Assembly (NCBI GenBank): GCA_027051905.1
Contig: JALUGO010000011.1
Span: forward strand, 57,596 to 121,595
DNA: 64,000 nt
Direction: 5' to 3'
DNA from: Desulfurobacteriaceae bacterium
Lineage (GTDB): Bacteria; Aquificota; Aquificia; Desulfurobacteriales; Desulfurobacteriaceae
The notes under the pieces: generated by a model
The model's input: only the letters and a program-made list of their open reading frames with translations
What the model was told of the DNA's origin: nothing
Database searches by the model: none
Shown: positions 38,310 through 46,966 of the stretch, in pieces
Layout: each line of letters opens with the position of its first letter
How positions within the stretch are numbered: position 1 is the stretch's first letter
Program-made: the position numbers and the translations under genes

Positions 38310-39424
38310 TATTTACCTCCCAAGAGCCCTTTGAGTTTAGAGATGAGCCCCTTTGAACTCCTGCCCTCCTCATGAGTCCTGTCAACAATAGTGCATATGT
38401 CTGCCTTAAAAATCTCACTTACCATCCTGTCAATTTTTCGAACGTGAGAGAAGTCAAGATCTAATGCCTTGTCCTCTTTTGAGAGAATTTCAAGGTAAAT
38501 ATCCCTGAACTTCATAAGACCTTTGGTGGGTTTTGGAACTTCCCAGACTTCAACTCCCATTTCCGTGTAGGCTTTAGTGAGCTTTTCTCTGGCTTCTTTG
38601 TTTCCGTAAACTTCTTCAGGCAGGTAAAGTCTGTTAATTTGGCCTGTTGCGTAGATCCAGTCAACAAAGTGTTTGAGTTTCCTGGCTCCTGGTTTATCTG
38701 TAAACCCTTTCTTGACGGCCTGACCCCTCAGGTTTTGAATGTCCTCTGCTGGCTTAACTCCTTTAGGGCAGACGTAAATACACTTCTGACATTGAACACA
38801 GCTCCATAAACCTCCGGAAATTGCGTATCTAATTCTTTTCTCTTTTGCTGTTTCTATATCTCTTCTGTCCACCTGAAATCTATATGCTTTGGAAAATGCA
38901 AATGGTCCTCTGTATCTGTCGTTGTCAGCTACAGCTTCACAAGCAGAGTAACATGAAAAACAAAGCATGCAGTGAATCTGATCTTTATAGGCTTCCATCT
39001 CCTCTGGGTAAATGATGCTTTCGTGCATCGGATCTGTTGGAACAACCCTTGGGTCTGGAACCAGCCAGGGAATAAGTGTCTTCATCTTTTCAATAGGCTT
39101 ATCTATGTCGACAACCAGGTCTTTGATAACCTTCATGTGGTTTAATGGCTCTATTCTCAGGGGTTTTCCCTTCCAGGTTTCGACCAATTCTTTCATTGGA
39201 GTTTTACAGGCGAGCTTTGTTTTACCGTTAACCTTTACCGAACAGGAACCGCAGACTTCGCTTCTGCAGAATGCTCGAAAAGTAAGGGTTGAGTCAAGGT
39301 TATCTTTTATGTATAAAAGCGCATTAAGAAGAGTGCCTTCGACGGGAACTTCGTATTCTTTATAGTATGGAGCTTGGTCTTTTTCAGGATCATATCTAAA
39401 AACCTGTAAAATGGCTGTTTCCAT
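38309..39424 (-). CDS. frdB: Fumarate reductase/succinate dehydrogenase iron-sulfur subunit, copy 1
   Basis: 371 aa. Residues 1-110 form a plant-type [2Fe-2S] domain (C53, C58, C61, C73, seen in FCRSEVCGSCSVKVNG). The C-terminal ferredoxin domain has CMLCFSCYSACEA and CVQCQKCIYVCPKG. It transfers electrons between the flavoprotein and the E subunit. It is about 50 residues longer than its paralogue at 43048, with an extra C-terminal tail of unknown role. Eleven bp downstream of frdA. Confidence 0.9.
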   Translation of the reverse strand: METAILQVFRYDPEKDQAPYYKEYEVPVEGTLLNALLYIKDNLDSTLTFRAFCRSEVCGSCSVKVNGKTKLACKTPMKELVETWKGKPLRIEPLNHMKVIKDLVVDIDKPIEKMKTLIPWLVPDPRVVPTDPMHESIIYPEEMEAYKDQIHCMLCFSCYSACEAVADNDRYRGPFAFSKAYRFQVDRRDIETAKEKRIRYAISGGLWSCVQCQKCIYVCPKGVKPAEDIQNLRGQAVKKGFTDKPGARKLKHFVDWIYATGQINRLYLPEEVYGNKEAREKLTKAYTEMGVEVWEVPKPTKGLMKFRDIYLEILSKEDKALDLDFSHVRKIDRMVSEIFKADICTIVDRTHEEGRSSKGLISKLKGLLGGK

Positions 39425-39434
39425 TTTTTCCTCC

Positions 39435-41135
39435 TTAATACTTCCTTTCCTCAGGTGGGAACTTGGTGATAGTTACAGGTTTCCACGAAAGCTCGTAACT
39501 TCCGTCATCCTTCAGTTTAACTACTGAATGTTTGAGAAAGTTCTTATCATCCCTTTTAGGGTAGTCCTTCCTTGCATGGGCTCCTCTGCTTTCCTTTCTC
39601 TCAATGGCAGGAATAGCAATAGTCGGAGCTAAATCAACTAAGTTCAGAAATTCAAGAACGGTTACAAGGTCTGTGTTGAATTTTTTACTTGTATCGTAAA
39701 CCTTAACGTGTTTTGCCCGTTCTCTGATTTCCATCAGCTTTTCAAGCCCTTCCTTCATGGTTTTTTCTTCTCTAAATACTCCAAAGTGCTTCATCATAGT
39801 GTTTCCGAGTTCTTTCCTGAGATCTGCCAGCTTTTCCTTACCGCTTGCTTCCATAAGTTCTAAGATTCTTTTTTCGTCGTCTTTTGCCTTTGCAGCGGAT
39901 GGTTTGGTTTCAGAAGCTTCGTCTGCGTATTTAACTGCTTCAAGAGCTGTAAGTCTTCCATAGACTAAAACATCTAAGAGAGAATTACCTCCCAGTCTGT
40001 TTGCTCCGTGAACGGAGATGCAGGCACATTCACCTGCCGCGTAAAGCCCTTTAATAGGAGTTCTTCCGAGTTTGTCTGCATCGATCCCGCCCATTGAGTA
40101 GTGGGCTGTAGGAGCAATTGGTATGGGCTCTTTAACCGGGTCAACTCCTTCGTAAAGAATTGCGTGTTCTCTTGTTTGTGGGAGTCTTTCGTTTATCTTT
40201 TCTTCTCCTAGATGGGTAAGGTCTAAACAGATGTAGTCACCGTTTGGACCGCATCCTCTACCTTCGTCTATCTCTGTTTGGATTGCTCTTGCAACAATAT
40301 CCCTCGGAGCGAGCTCCATTTTCTCTGGAGCATACCTTTTCATAAAGCGTTCACCGTCTTTGTTTCTCAGGTAACCACCCTCTCCACGGGCACCTTCGGT
40401 AACGAGAATTCCCGTTTTAGCAAGGCCGGTTGGGTGGAACTGTATGAACTCCATGTCTTTAAGAGGTAAACCTGCCCTTAAAGCTGCAGCAGTTCCGTCT
40501 CCGGTGTTGCCGAGGGCGTTCGAAGTCCTGTTCCAGTAAACCCTTGCATGGCCGCCGGTTGCAAGAATTACTGCTTTTGTTTTTATAAGATGGACACCGC
40601 CGTTTCTTATGTCCCAAACGGTAATTCCTTCTATCTTTTCGCCGTTGTGTATTATTGAGAGTAGGAACCATTCGTTGAAGAACGTAACGTTGTTTTTCAG
40701 GCACTGTTCATAAAGAGTTTGTAGTATGTAGAAGCCCGTTTTGTCAGCGGCATAACACGTCCTTGGAAATGAAGCTCCTCCAAAAGGCCTTTGGGCTATT
40801 CTTCCGTCAGGCCTTCTTGAAAAAGGAACTCCTCTATGGGCTATATCATATATGACGGCAGCTCCCATTTTGCACATTATGTCAACAGCATCCTGGTCAG
40901 CCAAAAAGTCGCTCCCCTTAACCGTATCGTATGCATGGGCTTCAGGGCTATCTCCCACAGAGTGTGTTAGGACAGCATTAATTCCACCTTCTGCAGCCCC
41001 GGTGTGGGAGCGGGTAGGGTAAACTTTTGTTATTACTGCTACTTTTAAAATTGTGTTTTCAGCTGCCCAGAGAGCTGCATACAGACCTGCTCCTCCACCT
41101 CCTACAATTACGATGTCGTAATCAAGCTCTACCAT
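39435..41135 (-). CDS. frdA: Fumarate reductase-type flavoprotein subunit, copy 1 (Glu form)
   Basis: 566 aa. FAD-binding start [18 protein letters not shown]; covalent-FAD His44 in [11 protein letters not shown]. Substrate-site segments are [44 protein letters not shown] and [13 protein letters not shown]. The residue two after the AA in the His motif is Glu, as in E. coli FrdA (Gln in SdhA), suggesting fumarate reduction, as the reductive TCA cycle needs. No Tat signal, so it acts in the cytoplasm, unlike periplasmic MfrA. Transcribed away from the paralogous operon. Confidence 0.9.
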   Translation of the reverse strand: MVELDYDIVIVGGGGAGLYAALWAAENTILKVAVITKVYPTRSHTGAAEGGINAVLTHSVGDSPEAHAYDTVKGSDFLADQDAVDIMCKMGAAVIYDIAHRGVPFSRRPDGRIAQRPFGGASFPRTCYAADKTGFYILQTLYEQCLKNNVTFFNEWFLLSIIHNGEKIEGITVWDIRNGGVHLIKTKAVILATGGHARVYWNRTSNALGNTGDGTAAALRAGLPLKDMEFIQFHPTGLAKTGILVTEGARGEGGYLRNKDGERFMKRYAPEKMELAPRDIVARAIQTEIDEGRGCGPNGDYICLDLTHLGEEKINERLPQTREHAILYEGVDPVKEPIPIAPTAHYSMGGIDADKLGRTPIKGLYAAGECACISVHGANRLGGNSLLDVLVYGRLTALEAVKYADEASETKPSAAKAKDDEKRILELMEASGKEKLADLRKELGNTMMKHFGVFREEKTMKEGLEKLMEIRERAKHVKVYDTSKKFNTDLVTVLEFLNLVDLAPTIAIPAIERKESRGAHARKDYPKRDDKNFLKHSVVKLKDDGSYELSWKPVTITKFPPEERKY

Positions 41136-41159
41136 ATATAAAACCTCCAGAAGATAAAG

Positions 41160-41224
41160 TTATGAACATTTTATGAATTTAAAGACCCACCTAAAATTTT
41201 ACAAAACTTTTACAAAGTTTGTAA
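41160..41224. promoter_or_regulatory. Paired 11 bp-spaced direct repeats and inverted repeat between the two complex II operons
   Basis: TTATGAA occurs at 41160-41166 and 41171-41177. TTACAAA occurs at 41199-41205 and 41210-41216. Each pair has an 11 bp period (7 bp box plus 4 bp spacer), the layout of PhoB/OmpR-family operators. TTACAAA-G-TTTGTAA at 41210-41224 is also a perfect 7-1-7 inverted repeat. The cluster lies between the frdA start (41135, minus) and the sdhA -10 candidate, so it could control both operons. Confidence 0.5.
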
Positions 41225-41271
41225 CCCGGTGTCTGGATAAATTTTGTGTATCTTGACCTTTACCCTCATTC

Positions 41272-41277
41272 TATAAT
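41272..41277 (+). promoter_or_regulatory. Candidate -10 box of the rightward sdhA operon
   Basis: TATAAT at 41272-41277, about 60 bp before the sdhA ATG at 41337. No good -35 lies at 16-18 bp (TTGACC at 41253 is only 13 bp away), so the promoter may need an activator. Confidence 0.4.
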
Positions 41278-41336
41278 CATTTTAAAAGCAAATTGAAGAA
41301 TTTGAATTTAAAAACTCCATCAATAAAGGAGGGTTT

Positions 41337-43037
41337 ATGCTTCAGTTTGACATTTTAATTGTTGGAGCTGGGGGAGCCGGACTTTATGCCGCTCTTGAAA
41401 CCAGTAAAAGAAGAGGTTTATCTGTTGCTGTCCTTTCTAAGGTTTATCCAACCCGTTCTCATACCGGTGCAGCTCAGGGAGGGATAAATGCAGCTTTAGG
41501 AAACGTTGCTCCCGATAGCCCAGAGAAGCACGCTTACGATACGGTAAAGGGAAGTGACTTTTTAGCTGATCAGGATGCTGTTGAGCTTATGTGTGAAATG
41601 GCTCCAAAAATTATTAGAGAAATGGAACACATGGGACTTCCATTTTCAAGGCTTGAAGATGGAAGAATAGCTCAGAGACCTTTCGGAGGAGCTTCGTTTC
41701 CAAGGACGTGTTATGCTGCCGATAAAACCGGTCACGTTATGCTTCAAACTCTTTATGAGCAGTGTTTGAAGAATGGAGTGAGGTTTCTCAATGAGTGGTT
41801 TCTCATCTCAATTGTTCATAATGGAGAGAGAGTTGCAGGTATTGTTGCAATGAATTTGAGAACTGGAGAAATTTTTGGTATTCAGGCAAAAGCCGTGATT
41901 CTTGCAACCGGTGGCCACGCAAGGGTTTACTGGAATAGAACTTCAAACGCCCTTGGTAACACCGGAGACGGAACTGCTGCTGTTTTGAGAGCAGGACTAC
42001 CCCTTAAGGATATGGAGTTTGTTCAATTTCACCCAACAGGTTTGAGAAGAACCGGAATTCTCGTTACTGAGGGTGCCCGCGGGGAAGGGGGCTATTTGAT
42101 TAATAGTGAAGGTGAACGTTTTATGAAAAAGTATGCTCCAGAGAAGATGGAACTTGCTCCGAGGGATATGGTCTCAAGGGCAATAGAGACAGAGATAATG
42201 GAGGGGAGAGGTTTTAAGGACGATGAGGGAAATGAATTTGTCTATCTTGATCTGAGACACCTGGGTAGGAAGAAAATTCTTGAAAGGCTCCCTCAAATAA
42301 GGGAGTTGGCCATTGACTTTGAGGGAGTTGACCCGATTGAGGAGCCCATTCCTGTTCGCCCGACGGCCCACTACTCTATGGGTGGAATCGATGCAGATAA
42401 ACTGGGAAGAACACCGATTAAAGGGCTCTACGCTGTAGGTGAGTGTGCCTGCATTTCTGTTCACGGAGCAAACAGGCTTGGTGGGAACTCCCTGCTGGAT
42501 ATTGTTGTTTTTGGAAAGCTTGCAGGTGAGGATGCCGTTAACTACGTCTCTGAGGTGAGCTTTGCTCCTTTTGATAAGTCTGAGATTAAGAGGGAAGAGG
42601 AAAGGATTGACAGTCTGTTTTCTTCCGACGGAAAGGAGAAACTGCCAGACCTGAGGAGTGAGCTCAGCGATGTTATGAGTTACGGAGCCGGTATCTTCAG
42701 GGAAGAGAAGAAGATGAAAGAAGCCCTTGAGAAGGTTAGGGAGATTAAGGAAAGGGCAAAACACGTTAAAGTTTACGATGGCGAAAGAAGCTTTAATACG
42801 AACCTTCAGCAGACTCTGGAGTTCCTTAACCTTGTTGATATTGCAGAAACGATTGTTCTTCCTGCCATAGAGAGGAAGGAGAGTAGGGGAGCCCACTACA
42901 GAACGGACTACCCCAAGAGGAACGATGAGAACTTCCTGAAACATTCAATTGTTGAGAGAGGGGAGGATGGGGAGCTCCACCTCTCCTGGAAGCCGGTTGT
43001 AATTACGAAGTATCAACCTGAAGAGAGGAAGTATTAA
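41337..43037 (+). CDS. sdhA: Succinate dehydrogenase/fumarate reductase flavoprotein subunit, copy 2 (Gln form)
   Basis: 566 aa, same length as the leftward copy and clearly paralogous along its whole length. FAD site [17 protein letters not shown]; covalent-FAD His42 in [11 protein letters not shown], where the diagnostic residue is Gln as in succinate dehydrogenases. Substrate motifs [33 protein letters not shown] and [13 protein letters not shown] are intact. AAAGGAGG precedes the ATG. The family allows catalysis both ways, so the succinate-oxidising assignment is inference. Confidence 0.9.
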   Translation: MLQFDILIVGAGGAGLYAALETSKRRGLSVAVLSKVYPTRSHTGAAQGGINAALGNVAPDSPEKHAYDTVKGSDFLADQDAVELMCEMAPKIIREMEHMGLPFSRLEDGRIAQRPFGGASFPRTCYAADKTGHVMLQTLYEQCLKNGVRFLNEWFLISIVHNGERVAGIVAMNLRTGEIFGIQAKAVILATGGHARVYWNRTSNALGNTGDGTAAVLRAGLPLKDMEFVQFHPTGLRRTGILVTEGARGEGGYLINSEGERFMKKYAPEKMELAPRDMVSRAIETEIMEGRGFKDDEGNEFVYLDLRHLGRKKILERLPQIRELAIDFEGVDPIEEPIPVRPTAHYSMGGIDADKLGRTPIKGLYAVGECACISVHGANRLGGNSLLDIVVFGKLAGEDAVNYVSEVSFAPFDKSEIKREEERIDSLFSSDGKEKLPDLRSELSDVMSYGAGIFREEKKMKEALEKVREIKERAKHVKVYDGERSFNTNLQQTLEFLNLVDIAETIVLPAIERKESRGAHYRTDYPKRNDENFLKHSIVERGEDGELHLSWKPVVITKYQPEERKY

Positions 43038-43047
43038 GGGGGAAGTA

Positions 43048-44013
43048 ATGGATAAGAGAGAGGTTGTTTTTAGAATAAAACGATTTAACCCGGGGAAAGA
43101 TAGAGAGCCATACTATCAGGAATATACTCTATCTGTTCCGAAAGGTATGACCATACTTGAAGCTCTTCAACAGATAAAAGATACTCAAGATCCAACGCTT
43201 GCATTCAGGGCGTTCTGTAGAAGTGCAATTTGTGGTTCTTGTGCTGTTAAAGTAAACGGCTTCCCGAAACTTGCCTGTAAAACTCAGGTCTTCAGCGAGC
43301 TGGATAAGTTTGAAACAGATACTTTGACTATCGAACCCCTTGATAATATGGAAGTTATAAGAGATTTAATAGTTGATTGGGATACTCCCTTAAGACGGAT
43401 GGAGGAGATGAAACCCTATTTGATTCCTGATCCTGAGGTTGTTCCGGATTCTCTTGAGGAAGAGAGCAGAGTTTATCCCGATGAGCTAAAGAGGTTTGAC
43501 CAGTTTACAGATTGTATTCTCTGCACTTCATGTTTTTCTTCCTGCACAGCTGTTCAGCTTGATGGAGGATATGGAGGGCCTTTCCAGCTTGCAAGGGTTT
43601 ACAGGTTTGCAGTGGATCCGCGAGATGCTTTGAAAGCTGAAAGGTCTAAGATAGGTTACGCCTTTGACATGTGGAACTGCGTTCGGTGTAACAAGTGCGC
43701 AGATGTCTGTCCCAAGCACGTTTCTCCAGTAGATGGAATTATGAAGCTGAGGGGTCTTTCAATAGAAGTTGACCTGAAGAATAACCCTGGAGCAAGACAC
43801 GTTATGGCTTTTTACAAATCACTTCTTGAATCGGGAATGCTCAATGAGGTTCTCCTGCCTCTCAGGACTAAAGGGATCAGAGGTGTTCTTGAGAACCTGC
43901 CGGTTGGGATAAAGCTGATTCTCAAAGGGAAAGCCCATTCGCCGGTTATGAAACCCATTACTGAACATGAGACCCTTGTCAAGGTGATGAAGGCAGCTAT
44001 GGAGGTGGAATAA
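43048..44013 (+). CDS. sdhB: Complex II iron-sulfur subunit, copy 2
   Basis: 321 aa. [2Fe-2S] domain with FCRSAICGSCAVKVNG and a further Cys in LACKTQ. Ferredoxin domain with CILCTSCFSSCTA and CVRCNKCADVCPKHVSP. Shorter than the 371 aa copy because its C-terminal tail ends sooner. Ten bp after sdhA; its stop overlaps the start of sdhE by 1 bp. Confidence 0.9.
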   Translation: MDKREVVFRIKRFNPGKDREPYYQEYTLSVPKGMTILEALQQIKDTQDPTLAFRAFCRSAICGSCAVKVNGFPKLACKTQVFSELDKFETDTLTIEPLDNMEVIRDLIVDWDTPLRRMEEMKPYLIPDPEVVPDSLEEESRVYPDELKRFDQFTDCILCTSCFSSCTAVQLDGGYGGPFQLARVYRFAVDPRDALKAERSKIGYAFDMWNCVRCNKCADVCPKHVSPVDGIMKLRGLSIEVDLKNNPGARHVMAFYKSLLESGMLNEVLLPLRTKGIRGVLENLPVGIKLILKGKAHSPVMKPITEHETLVKVMKAAMEVE

Positions 44014-44870
44014 TGGGAAGATATGCCTTTTATCCGGGATGTGCTGCTAAGGGAGCCTCAAAAGAGCTCTATGAGTCGACGGTTGCCGTTGCAGAGAAAC
44101 TGGGAATCGAGTTAGTTGAACTTCCGGAATTCAGCTGTTGCGGTGCGGGGGTTTTAGAGGAAGTAAAAGAAGCTGTTGACCTTGCAGTTAATGCCAGAAA
44201 CCTCGCCTATGCGGAGAAAAGGGGACTGGATATTGTTACTGTTTGTAGCACGTGTCTTCTGGTTCTGAGAAAAACGAAGTATCTCCTTGACAGTGATGAG
44301 GATTTAAGAGAAGAGGTTAATGAGATACTTTCGGAAGCTGGGCTTAAGTATAAGGGAACTGTTAATGTTAAACACTTCCACTGGGTTATTTTAGAGGAGT
44401 TTGGAGAGGAAGGGCTGAGGGGAAAGGTTGTTAAGCCCCTTTCAGGGAAGAAAGTCTATCCATACTACGGGTGTCATACCGTAAGACCGCAGAGTATTCT
44501 CGGATTTGAATCTTCAGAAAATCCTCAGTCTTTAGAGAGAATTATAAGAGCTCTGGGGGCGGAACCTGTTTCTGGAAAAAGACGACTTGAGTGCTGCGGG
44601 TTTCATGCCTTTTGGCCTGCTCCAAATTTGAGTATGAAGCTCACAGGAGTTAACCTTTTGGATGCCAAACAGTGTGGAGCCGATTGTATCACTACTCCCT
44701 GCCCTCTGTGTCATATGAACCTCGACGCGAACCAGTCAAGAGCCTTAAAAGAGGTAGGGGAAAACTCTAAGATTCCTGTCTTACACCTTCCGCAGCTTAT
44801 CGGTCTGGCCCTTGGGATTGATCCCAAAAAGCTGGGACTTCACAGGAATATTGTTCCTGTTAGCTGTTAG
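44013..44870 (+). CDS. sdhE: Type-E complex II subunit SdhE (HdrB-like CCG protein), copy 2
   Basis: 285 aa with two CCG domains: FYPGCAAKGAS, FSCCGAG and CSTC, then YYGCHTVRP, LECCGFHAF and TPCPLCHMN. In the first domain the leading motif is GCA rather than the GCC of copy 1. No membrane helices. It probably delivers electrons to or from menaquinone, or a thiol or ferredoxin partner. Ends the rightward A-B-E operon just before a hairpin terminator. Confidence 0.85.
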   Translation: MGRYAFYPGCAAKGASKELYESTVAVAEKLGIELVELPEFSCCGAGVLEEVKEAVDLAVNARNLAYAEKRGLDIVTVCSTCLLVLRKTKYLLDSDEDLREEVNEILSEAGLKYKGTVNVKHFHWVILEEFGEEGLRGKVVKPLSGKKVYPYYGCHTVRPQSILGFESSENPQSLERIIRALGAEPVSGKRRLECCGFHAFWPAPNLSMKLTGVNLLDAKQCGADCITTPCPLCHMNLDANQSRALKEVGENSKIPVLHLPQLIGLALGIDPKKLGLHRNIVPVSC

Positions 44871-44874
44871 TTTG

Positions 44875-44894
44875 GGGAGGGAGCTCTCCCTTCC
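44875..44894 (+). terminator. Hairpin terminator after the rightward sdh operon
   Basis: GGGAGGGA (44875-44882), loop GCTC, TCCCTTCC (44887-44894): eight pairs with one G-T wobble, followed by the pyrimidine run TCTTTCCTTTC. The loop contains part of a GAGCTC palindrome. It lies 5 bp after the sdhE stop. Confidence 0.6.
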
Positions 44895-44922
44895 TCTTTC
44901 CTTTCTATCCGGTTCCTATTTT

Positions 44923-44940
44923 GTAGGATAATTATTCTAC
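44923..44940. promoter_or_regulatory. Near-perfect 18 bp palindrome before cstA
   Basis: GTAGGATAA-TTATTCTAC, eight of nine pairs matching, centred between 44931 and 44932. It covers a GATAAT -10-like box 30 bp upstream of the cstA ribosome site, so it looks like a repressor operator. The regulator is unknown. Confidence 0.4.
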
Positions 44941-44961
44941 TTGAAAGCAGGAGGGCTTAAG

Positions 44962-46629
44962 ATGATAACTCTCCTCTTTGTTATTGCTGCAGCAATTTTG
45001 TTAATAGCCTATTTTACTTACGGAAGATACTTGAGGGATAAGGTTTTTGCCCTGAAAAAGGACGCTAAAACTCCGGCTCACCAGTTAAGAGACGGCGTTG
45101 ACTACGTTCCAGCCCCTGCTCCTGTTCTTTTAGGTCATCATTTTTCTTCTATTGCAGGTGCAGGTCCCATTGTTGGTCCCATAACTGCAGCTTCTTCCTG
45201 GGGATGGCTTCCTGCATACCTGTGGGTTTTAGTTGGTAATGTTTTCATAGGCGGTGTTCATGATATGAGTTCCATAGTTGCTTCTGTTCGTAACATGGCA
45301 AAATCGATTGCAGAGATAGGAGGTAGATATCTGTCAAAAAGAGCCGGTTTTCTGTTCAAGCTTTTCATCTGGCTTGCTCTTCTTTACGTTGTTGCGGTTT
45401 TCATAAACGTTGCACAAATAACGTTTAACGCTAAGGTTCCGTTGGTTGAAGGAAGTAAAGTTGTTTCACTTCTTCCCATCGGTGGAGGAGTTGCAACTTC
45501 TGCTATTATCTACATTATTCTAGCTGTTCTTTTTGGTATTTCTGTTTACAGGTTTGGTCTTTCTCTTAAATGGGCAACGGTTGTTTTTGTAGCTCTCGTC
45601 TATATTGCTGTTTACATTGGTCAGCTTTTTCCTATTAACCTTTCTCCAACAGCCTGGAATATTATTCTTCTTATTTACGTTGCTGTTGCTTCCGTAACTC
45701 CCGTCTGGATACTTCTTCAGCCAAGAGATTACCTTTCAAGTTTTCTCCTTTACGGTGCAGTTATAGGTGCAGGTTTTGGAATTCTTCTCTCATTTGAGAA
45801 ATTTCAGACACATATTCCGGCATTCCTTGGTTTTAACAGTGATATTGGTCCATTAGTTCCGCTTCTTTTTGTTGTTATTGCCTGTGGTTCAATTTCCGGA
45901 TTTCACTCCCTTGTAGGTTCAGGAACAACATCTAAACAGCTTGACAAAGAGACAGATGCGTTGCCAGTTGGCTATGGAGCGATGCTTTTAGAAGGACTTG
46001 TTGCTGTTATGTCGGTTATATTTGTTCTCATTCTTACCGTTCCTGAGTTTCAGGTTCTTAAGAAAAACGTTGCAGCTATCTACGGAACTGGAGTTGGCCG
46101 TTTCATGTCTGTTCTGGGAATTCCAGAGAGTGTTGGTGTTGCCTTTGGAATGCTTGCTCTTTCTTCTTTTGTTCTGACCAGCACAGATACGGGAACAAGA
46201 CTTGCGAGATACGTCTTTACAGAGCTTACGGGAATTACAAACCGTTTCGTTGCCACCGGTGTTTCCCTTATCATTCCAGCCTTTTTGGTATTTACTAAGT
46301 ATAAAGATCCTGCAACGGGTAAGCTCCTTCCAGTCTGGAAGGCTCTCTGGCCTGTTTTCGGGGCTACAAACCAGTTAATTGCTGCCCTTTCTCTCTTCGT
46401 TGTTATGGTGTGGCTTATAAAGACAGGAAGAGGAAAATACTGGTTTGTTCCGGGAATTCCATCCCTCTTTATGGCCGTTATTACAGTCTGGGCACTTGTT
46501 ATGCTTTTCATAAAGTGGAAGTTTACAGTTATAGGAATAGCCGCTCTTATTCAGGTTTTCCTTGCCCTCTGGATATTCTACGAGGGTTTGCTGGCTCTAA
46601 AAAAACTAAAAGAGGAGAGTAATGGCTGA
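44962..46629 (+). CDS. cstA: CstA-family peptide/pyruvate transporter
   Basis: About 555 aa with roughly 14-16 membrane helices. Family signature LLGHHFSSIAGAGPIVGPIT near residue 55, then SSWGWLPAYLWVLVGNVFIG; GFHSLVGSGTTSKQL and ALSSFVLTSTDTGTRLARYV also fit. CstA proteins import peptides or, as BtsT, pyruvate. The ATG at 44962 has AGGAGGG upstream; an in-frame TTG at 44941 overlaps the palindrome. The adjacent small gene is a DUF3343-like protein, not the YbdD partner of enterobacteria. Confidence 0.9.
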   Translation: MITLLFVIAAAILLIAYFTYGRYLRDKVFALKKDAKTPAHQLRDGVDYVPAPAPVLLGHHFSSIAGAGPIVGPITAASSWGWLPAYLWVLVGNVFIGGVHDMSSIVASVRNMAKSIAEIGGRYLSKRAGFLFKLFIWLALLYVVAVFINVAQITFNAKVPLVEGSKVVSLLPIGGGVATSAIIYIILAVLFGISVYRFGLSLKWATVVFVALVYIAVYIGQLFPINLSPTAWNIILLIYVAVASVTPVWILLQPRDYLSSFLLYGAVIGAGFGILLSFEKFQTHIPAFLGFNSDIGPLVPLLFVVIACGSISGFHSLVGSGTTSKQLDKETDALPVGYGAMLLEGLVAVMSVIFVLILTVPEFQVLKKNVAAIYGTGVGRFMSVLGIPESVGVAFGMLALSSFVLTSTDTGTRLARYVFTELTGITNRFVATGVSLIIPAFLVFTKYKDPATGKLLPVWKALWPVFGATNQLIAALSLFVVMVWLIKTGRGKYWFVPGIPSLFMAVITVWALVMLFIKWKFTVIGIAALIQVFLALWIFYEGLLALKKLKEESNG

Positions 46630-46966
46630 AGCTAAAAGTCTCGGAGAGAAAATTTTCTTCATTCTGACCGGAATAAGGCTCCATGTGAAAGAATACTTCC
46701 TCAGAGCTACGGGTCTTTTTGGAAAATACGATTACTGTATAGCTTTTCCTTCAATTCCTGAAGGTTTAAAGGCGGAGAAGTTTCTTACAGGTTTTAAGGC
46801 TATTTCCATTCCCATTCCCGATGAGATATTTGAAGGATGTGGTGTTGGAGTCCTGGTGAAAGAGGAGGATTTGGACAGGCTTTTGAAATTTCTAAAGGAA
46901 AAGGGAGTTCTTGTTTCGGGTGTTTTTAAAAGAGAGGGAGACCGTTTTGTTGAGGTGACGAAGTGA
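46622..46966 (+). CDS. DUF3343-like putative Se/S carrier domain protein
   Basis: 114 aa. After a 35-residue helical lead, residues about 38-110 resemble DUF3343: YDYCIAFPSIPEGLKAEKFL, then ISIPIPDEIFEGCGVGVLV, where the Cys before Gly-Val is the conserved one. DUF3343 proteins are proposed selenium/sulfur carriers; that is prediction only. It overlaps cstA by 8 bp and gpsA by 4 bp (GTGA), so it is co-translated with both. Confidence 0.6.
   Translation: MAEAKSLGEKIFFILTGIRLHVKEYFLRATGLFGKYDYCIAFPSIPEGLKAEKFLTGFKAISIPIPDEIFEGCGVGVLVKEEDLDRLLKFLKEKGVLVSGVFKREGDRFVEVTK

Noticed and set aside
41253..41277. TTGACC with TATAAT as a standard promoter for sdhA
   Set aside because: The spacer is only 13 bp, too short for sigma-70; only the -10 is kept as a candidate.
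42174..42944. 256-codon open frame antisense to sdhA copy 2
   Set aside because: No family features or ribosome site; sdhA is fully conserved on the other strand.
38309..44870. Thiol:fumarate reductase (TfrAB) with B and CCG domains fused
   Set aside because: In both operons the B and E parts are separate genes, so the arrangement is type-E A-B-E rather than TfrB fusion.
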